From positions 930,001 to 994,000 of the forward strand of contig VJWN01000011.1 in the NCBI GenBank assembly GCA_007644065.1: 64,000 nucleotides of DNA, written 5' to 3'. A program made the position numbers and the translations under genes. The notes beneath the pieces were generated by a model that was given only the letters and a program-made list of their open reading frames with translations, had not been told where the DNA came from and did no database searches. Of this stretch, positions 60,308 through 64,000 are shown in pieces (within the stretch, counting starts at the first letter, position 1; each line of letters starts with the position of its first letter). The stretch is from Margaritispora aquatica (taxonomy: Eukaryota; Ascomycota; Leotiomycetes; Helotiales; Discinellaceae).

Positions 60308-62275
60308 TTTTGGATTCGGTATCGCGTAAAAAAGCAGGAGGCGACAGAATTGCCAGAATCGGAAGTTGCGAACGAGAAACGACTGCCAGAGTGCCAGAGT
60401 GCCAGAGTGCCAACGTTTTTACTTATACCGAAGCTGCTAGCATCACAGTGCATCTTTGCTGAAAGATATCGGGCCGCTAAGAGTTTGCATCCTTAAAGCA
60501 TTCAAAATTGTGCCTTCACCCTAGTGCTTTAAGAACATTCGGGAAGTTACTTCAATATTGTTTATAGCTAGAAATAAAGCTAGCTATATCCCCCATCTTG
60601 TCTTTGTTGCCTATTCCTTTAGCTTGCCAATCGCTTATTGAATTTTGGCTAGCTTAAAGCTATTTCGCAGCAGTTCATAAAATTCTTTACTGCGTACTAT
60701 TTTAATTCAGTTGACTCCTCCTATGCCTATCACTTGATGTTGGACACAATCAGTTGATGTTGCAAACCTCCGACTAGCAAAGGTCATGGGTGAGAAGTCC
60801 CAGAGTCGTGAGAAGTAAATGTACAAGAGATTATCGGAAATCTTAGCAGCTGACATTATGCTCTTTACTCATTACTGGAGTAGATTTAAGCTCGTTCTCT
60901 TTATATGTTACTTATAGCTGCGACAACGCAGTTTAAGCGGTTCATCAATATCTTACATGATCTTTTATTATTGAGAAGAAGAGCTATAGTAGCTGGTGAC
61001 TTTGAATGTCTTGCCACCTTTCCATGAGTCTGAACACAGACCAATCTCAAAGGCTTCACCTCACACAAAATAATTTCGAAAGAGAAACACAACCTCGGTG
61101 GTCATCTTTCGTGTTATCTATGTTTCCAATCCTCTACTATAAATTCGTCCAAGCACAGTCACTCTCAAGCTCCCGCTTTTTATAATCTTTCTTGTGCGTT
61201 CTTGTATCGCCACATCAGCTGAGCGTCTTGGGAGTAGCTCTAGCAACGTTATCAAGGCAAAGAAGGACTTATTTATAGAACCTGCGCTTCCGTCGAATTG
61301 GTCGGGCAAGATAAGAGATGTTCAGTGTAACCTTCAATATGCTCCTTCTCCCCACGTCCACGCCAAGCATTCCCCTGAAGAAAGGGCTTAAGCGAGTTAC
61401 ATGGGGCAACCAATACCCCACCTCCAAGAAGCACAAAACACTGGTACAGAACATTGACTTCGTTAGAATACGAGTAGCAGCAACTAATGCAATGCTCGAA
61501 AAAATCCATTCGTTAGGTTTTGGGGGTTTTACCTGCGTAGGATTCAGAATCAAACCATGCAGACAGCCCTGTCTCAGCCCAATTTCCTTATACGACTACC
61601 AGCGCTGCCCTAGTTTGCTTTTTAGTGAGACAACTCAGCAACACTCAATACTGCTAAGCCAAAATACAAAGAAATCTCAAAGTATTTTGACTATTTTCAT
61701 ATCGTGACAGGCAAGTGCCGTCGCTGTGGCGCTATGTGCATTTCGTTGCTTGGATCATTCCCAATTACGCATCGTCTTAAATCCGATTCAATGCTGACCA
61801 GCAAGCCATGCTGTAAGCCCCCTAGATAGGAGTGGAAAGGTGGTAGAATTCTGCACCTAAATGTTTTGAGAAGCTATGTCAGTAATACAGTGTCAGAGAT
61901 GTAAATGTAATAAGATTCAAAAGATCGAGGTTCTCGCAATATCAGATGATTAATCACCTTCGATATGATGTCATTCAAAACTTCTGAGGTTGTATAAGGT
62001 GATTCAGTGTTTTAGTTGTCGATAGTTCTTTGCCCCCACAGATTCTGCATTATCAGGAACTTTTGGTGGTTTATTGTCTTAGACGGCAATGATCCAGAAT
62101 GAAAAAGGGGGTCGCCTTACTTGCTTGCTTTTGATTGTTAGCCCACAGATCTCGCTTATGCCTCAGCCTGTCTCTGTGAGAGTCGGGAGTTGAATATTTT
62201 AAGTCACCCTCTGCCCCATGAACTCCTCGTATCCAACAGACATTCTTTCACCGACAGACATTCGATCAGGTTAAT
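60308..62275. other. Intergenic, 2 kb
   Basis: AT-rich spacer with an 8-bp tandem repeat (listed separately) 78 bp upstream of the hypothetical gene start. Frames such as 61318-61707 lack motifs, and I see no gene. Confidence 0.5.
60385..60411. repeat. 8-bp tandem repeat GCCAGAGT x3
   Basis: Three perfect head-to-tail copies of GCCAGAGT plus a partial fourth (GCC), in the promoter region of the minus-strand hypothetical gene. The octamer array could bind a factor, but it may equally be a slippage product. Confidence 0.85.
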
Positions 62276-63554
62276 ATGATGGCGCGCCTTTTATCATTCG
62301 CAATCCTCGGACTAGCTTTGACCTCACCCTCACTTGCCTCGGAGAAAAAATGCGACAATGACAACAATAACCTTATGAGATGCTTCATTGCATCCTCATC
62401 GCTCGCCTCAGCTTACTGTAGCTCATATTTATCCATTCCTCTCAGGACTGTCATTGCAACAGCTACTTCGACTTCGTGAGTAGCTTAAACTCGAAATATT
62501 TCGTTCATTTTCGCTGACTGGTAATAAGCTATCTTACCATTCCAACAACACTAGTTCAGACCAATGTCTTGACTTCGTCTACTCTCCTTACTTCGTATAC
62601 TGTTGTGGTGGAGACCAAAACATCTACTAGTACCAGTACGTATCTTTAAATTTCAACTACACCATTGCGATTTCAAAGCGCAAGTCATAGAGTTACTGGA
62701 AATTCGAATTGACCATGGTCAACTTCATGATACATAACAAGTAATAACAAGTTTTTGTAGCAACCACTCTCGGCCCAGCGGCAGCACCAGCACGAGTGCG
62801 ACGTGATCGTGAAGATCGAAAACCCAAACCAAGCCAAACTTCTCTATCATGCATTTCCAAGCTCAGACCAGCTCCCTCCAGTATCGCTTTCGCCTGTAGT
62901 TGCCTCAATGTCCAACCAGCTACCACCTCTACAACAACCACCCTACAAGTCACCCAAACAGCATACACGTCCCTCACTAGCACGACCATAACAACCACTG
63001 TTGTCGAATTAACCGCCGTCCTTCCAACTACCACAACAACAACCGTTAACGCAATTGAAACAGCTTCATCAAGCTGCTTCGGAATCTATATCTCCGGCAT
63101 TTCTGGTGGGGCAGCGGACACATCTCTAGTTGGCCAGAGTCTCATGCTCACCTCCTCATCCTACAATACCCTCGTGGGTCAACTGACTCATTTCACGGAT
63201 CCTGCTATGAGTGGAACGTTCTACCTGAGTTCCACTAACTCCCTTGTCTCTGCCAACAATGGCGCCTTTCCAGGGCGTGTAGCTGGTATTTCTGCGGGAG
63301 TAAATGCGTTCTACATTCAGTTTGCTCTTCCCGCGGAAAAGGCAACGTATCAATTCGTAGATCTCATATGCAGCATCGCGCCTGGAGGTGCTTTGACATG
63401 CAAGGATGGATATAGCACTACTGGACCTAACACCATATATTATTGCTCCAGTCTTGAGAATCATGCTATTATTGCTAACTATGAGATCCCTGGTGCGGGA
63501 TGTACTCCAATAACGCTTGGGACGATTCCGAGATCTTGCGCGGGTGTCATGTAG
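62276..63554 (+). CDS. Secreted Thr-rich hypothetical protein
   Basis: Three exons (introns 62476-62528 and 62636-62760) give 366 aa. The signal peptide is ~1-21 (MMARLLSFAILGLALTSPSLA). A small Cys-bearing N-terminal segment (RCFIASSSLASAYCSSYLSI) precedes a Thr-rich stretch (YLTIPTTLVQTNVLTSSTLL). A basic segment, RVRRDREDRKPKPSQ, then leads to SSIAFACSCLNVQPATTSTT, a second Thr-rich linker and a C-terminal Cys-containing domain (CFGIYISGISGGAADTSLVG … AGCTPITLGTIPRSCAGVM). The layout is common in secreted or wall-associated ascomycete proteins; I recognise no catalytic motif. Splice choices were dictated by phase, and the first acceptor (AAG at 62526-62528) is somewhat weak. VRRDR could be a Kex2-like processing site. 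Confidence 0.7.
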
Positions 63555-64000
63555 ATACTTATAGTTGTTAGCGGGATATATCTCACGCACTATGGAGGAG
63601 TTGAGTGTTCAGAAATTGGTCCTGAGTGTCAGTTTGAATGGATTAATTGGCCTGTAAAGAGGAGTCTTACACTTCGGATTTTTAATACACTACTATTGTG
63701 CATCTTCAACCCTCGTTGGTTATCACGTCTTCAATCCACTCACCATCACTCTCCTGTCTTTTAACTTTGTCGTTGGAGTCAACTTTGGCCCCCCCTCCTC
63801 TTCCTCAAACAATATCATGCTCTCGCGTAAGGATTGTGCCACATCCTCTTCGCGACTTACAACCCCGTCTCTTTGAAGAGACTGATACTTCCCGAGAGGA
63901 AACGAGGCTCCGCACAGAGTATACTACCAATAATTTTCATAATTTGTTTAACGTGAGACCTGTGATCAAGTTTGAATTTTGTCATGCCTGATAGTGATGT
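63555..64000. other. 3' flank to window end
   Basis: No gene is supported. The stretch holds the 3' region of the secreted-protein gene. It might be the promoter of a gene beyond the window. Confidence 0.45.

Overview
The window looks like nuclear chromosomal DNA of a filamentous ascomycete (Pezizomycotina). Nearly every recognisable gene is interrupted by short introns of about 45-140 nt with GTAAGT/GTATGT-type donors and CAG/TAG acceptors. Genes lie on both strands with AT-richer spacers, and the gene content is fungal: a LaeA-like methyltransferase, a 2EXR protein, GH71 and GH74 secreted glycosidases and a fungal CBM1. A Leotiomycetes-like plant-associated or saprotrophic fungus is my inference, not something the sequence proves. 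I assembled the exon models by hand from splice sites, reading phase and family motifs. All spliced models have a length divisible by three.

Layout. 0-10 kb: LAMMER kinase (+), long-form tRNase Z (+), a hypothetical protein with an Asp-Val repeat (+), and a stand-alone SERAC1/PGAP1-like alpha/beta hydrolase (-). 10-20 kb: an F-box-like protein (-), a 3.4 kb empty spacer, then a full-length ABCB/MDR exporter (+). 20-28 kb: Arp8 of INO80 (+), a 2EXR protein with a KH-like C-terminus (+), and a gene-poor stretch. 28-40 kb: a GH71 alpha-1,3-glucanase in 13 exons (+), an MFS transporter (-), and a LaeA-like SAM methyltransferase in 14 exons (-). 40-49 kb: a 2OG-Fe(II) oxygenase (+), AP-2 mu (-), succinyl-CoA ligase alpha (-) and Elp3 (+), the last two sharing a 257 bp divergent promoter. 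49-57 kb: a GH74 xyloglucanase with a Ser-rich linker and CBM1 (+), proteasomal ATPase Rpt2 (-), and a UBA-containing E2 of the Ubc1 type (+). 57-64 kb: a hypothetical low-complexity protein (-) and a secreted Thr-rich protein (+).

The genes form mostly independent housekeeping units: translation and tRNA metabolism (Trz1, Elp3), chromatin (Arp8), endocytosis (AP-2), TCA cycle (Lsc1) and ubiquitin-proteasome (Rpt2/Ubc1). Interspersed among them are accessory or environmental functions (ABC and MFS export, GH71, GH74, methyltransferase, 2OG oxygenase). I see no convincing secondary-metabolite cluster, intact transposon, RNA gene, CRISPR array or virus. The points most worth a second look are the start-codon intron of Rpt2, which places the myristoylation motif under splicing control; the 10-nt micro-exon in the methyltransferase; a GC-AG intron in AP-2 mu; and the 2EXR-KH architecture.
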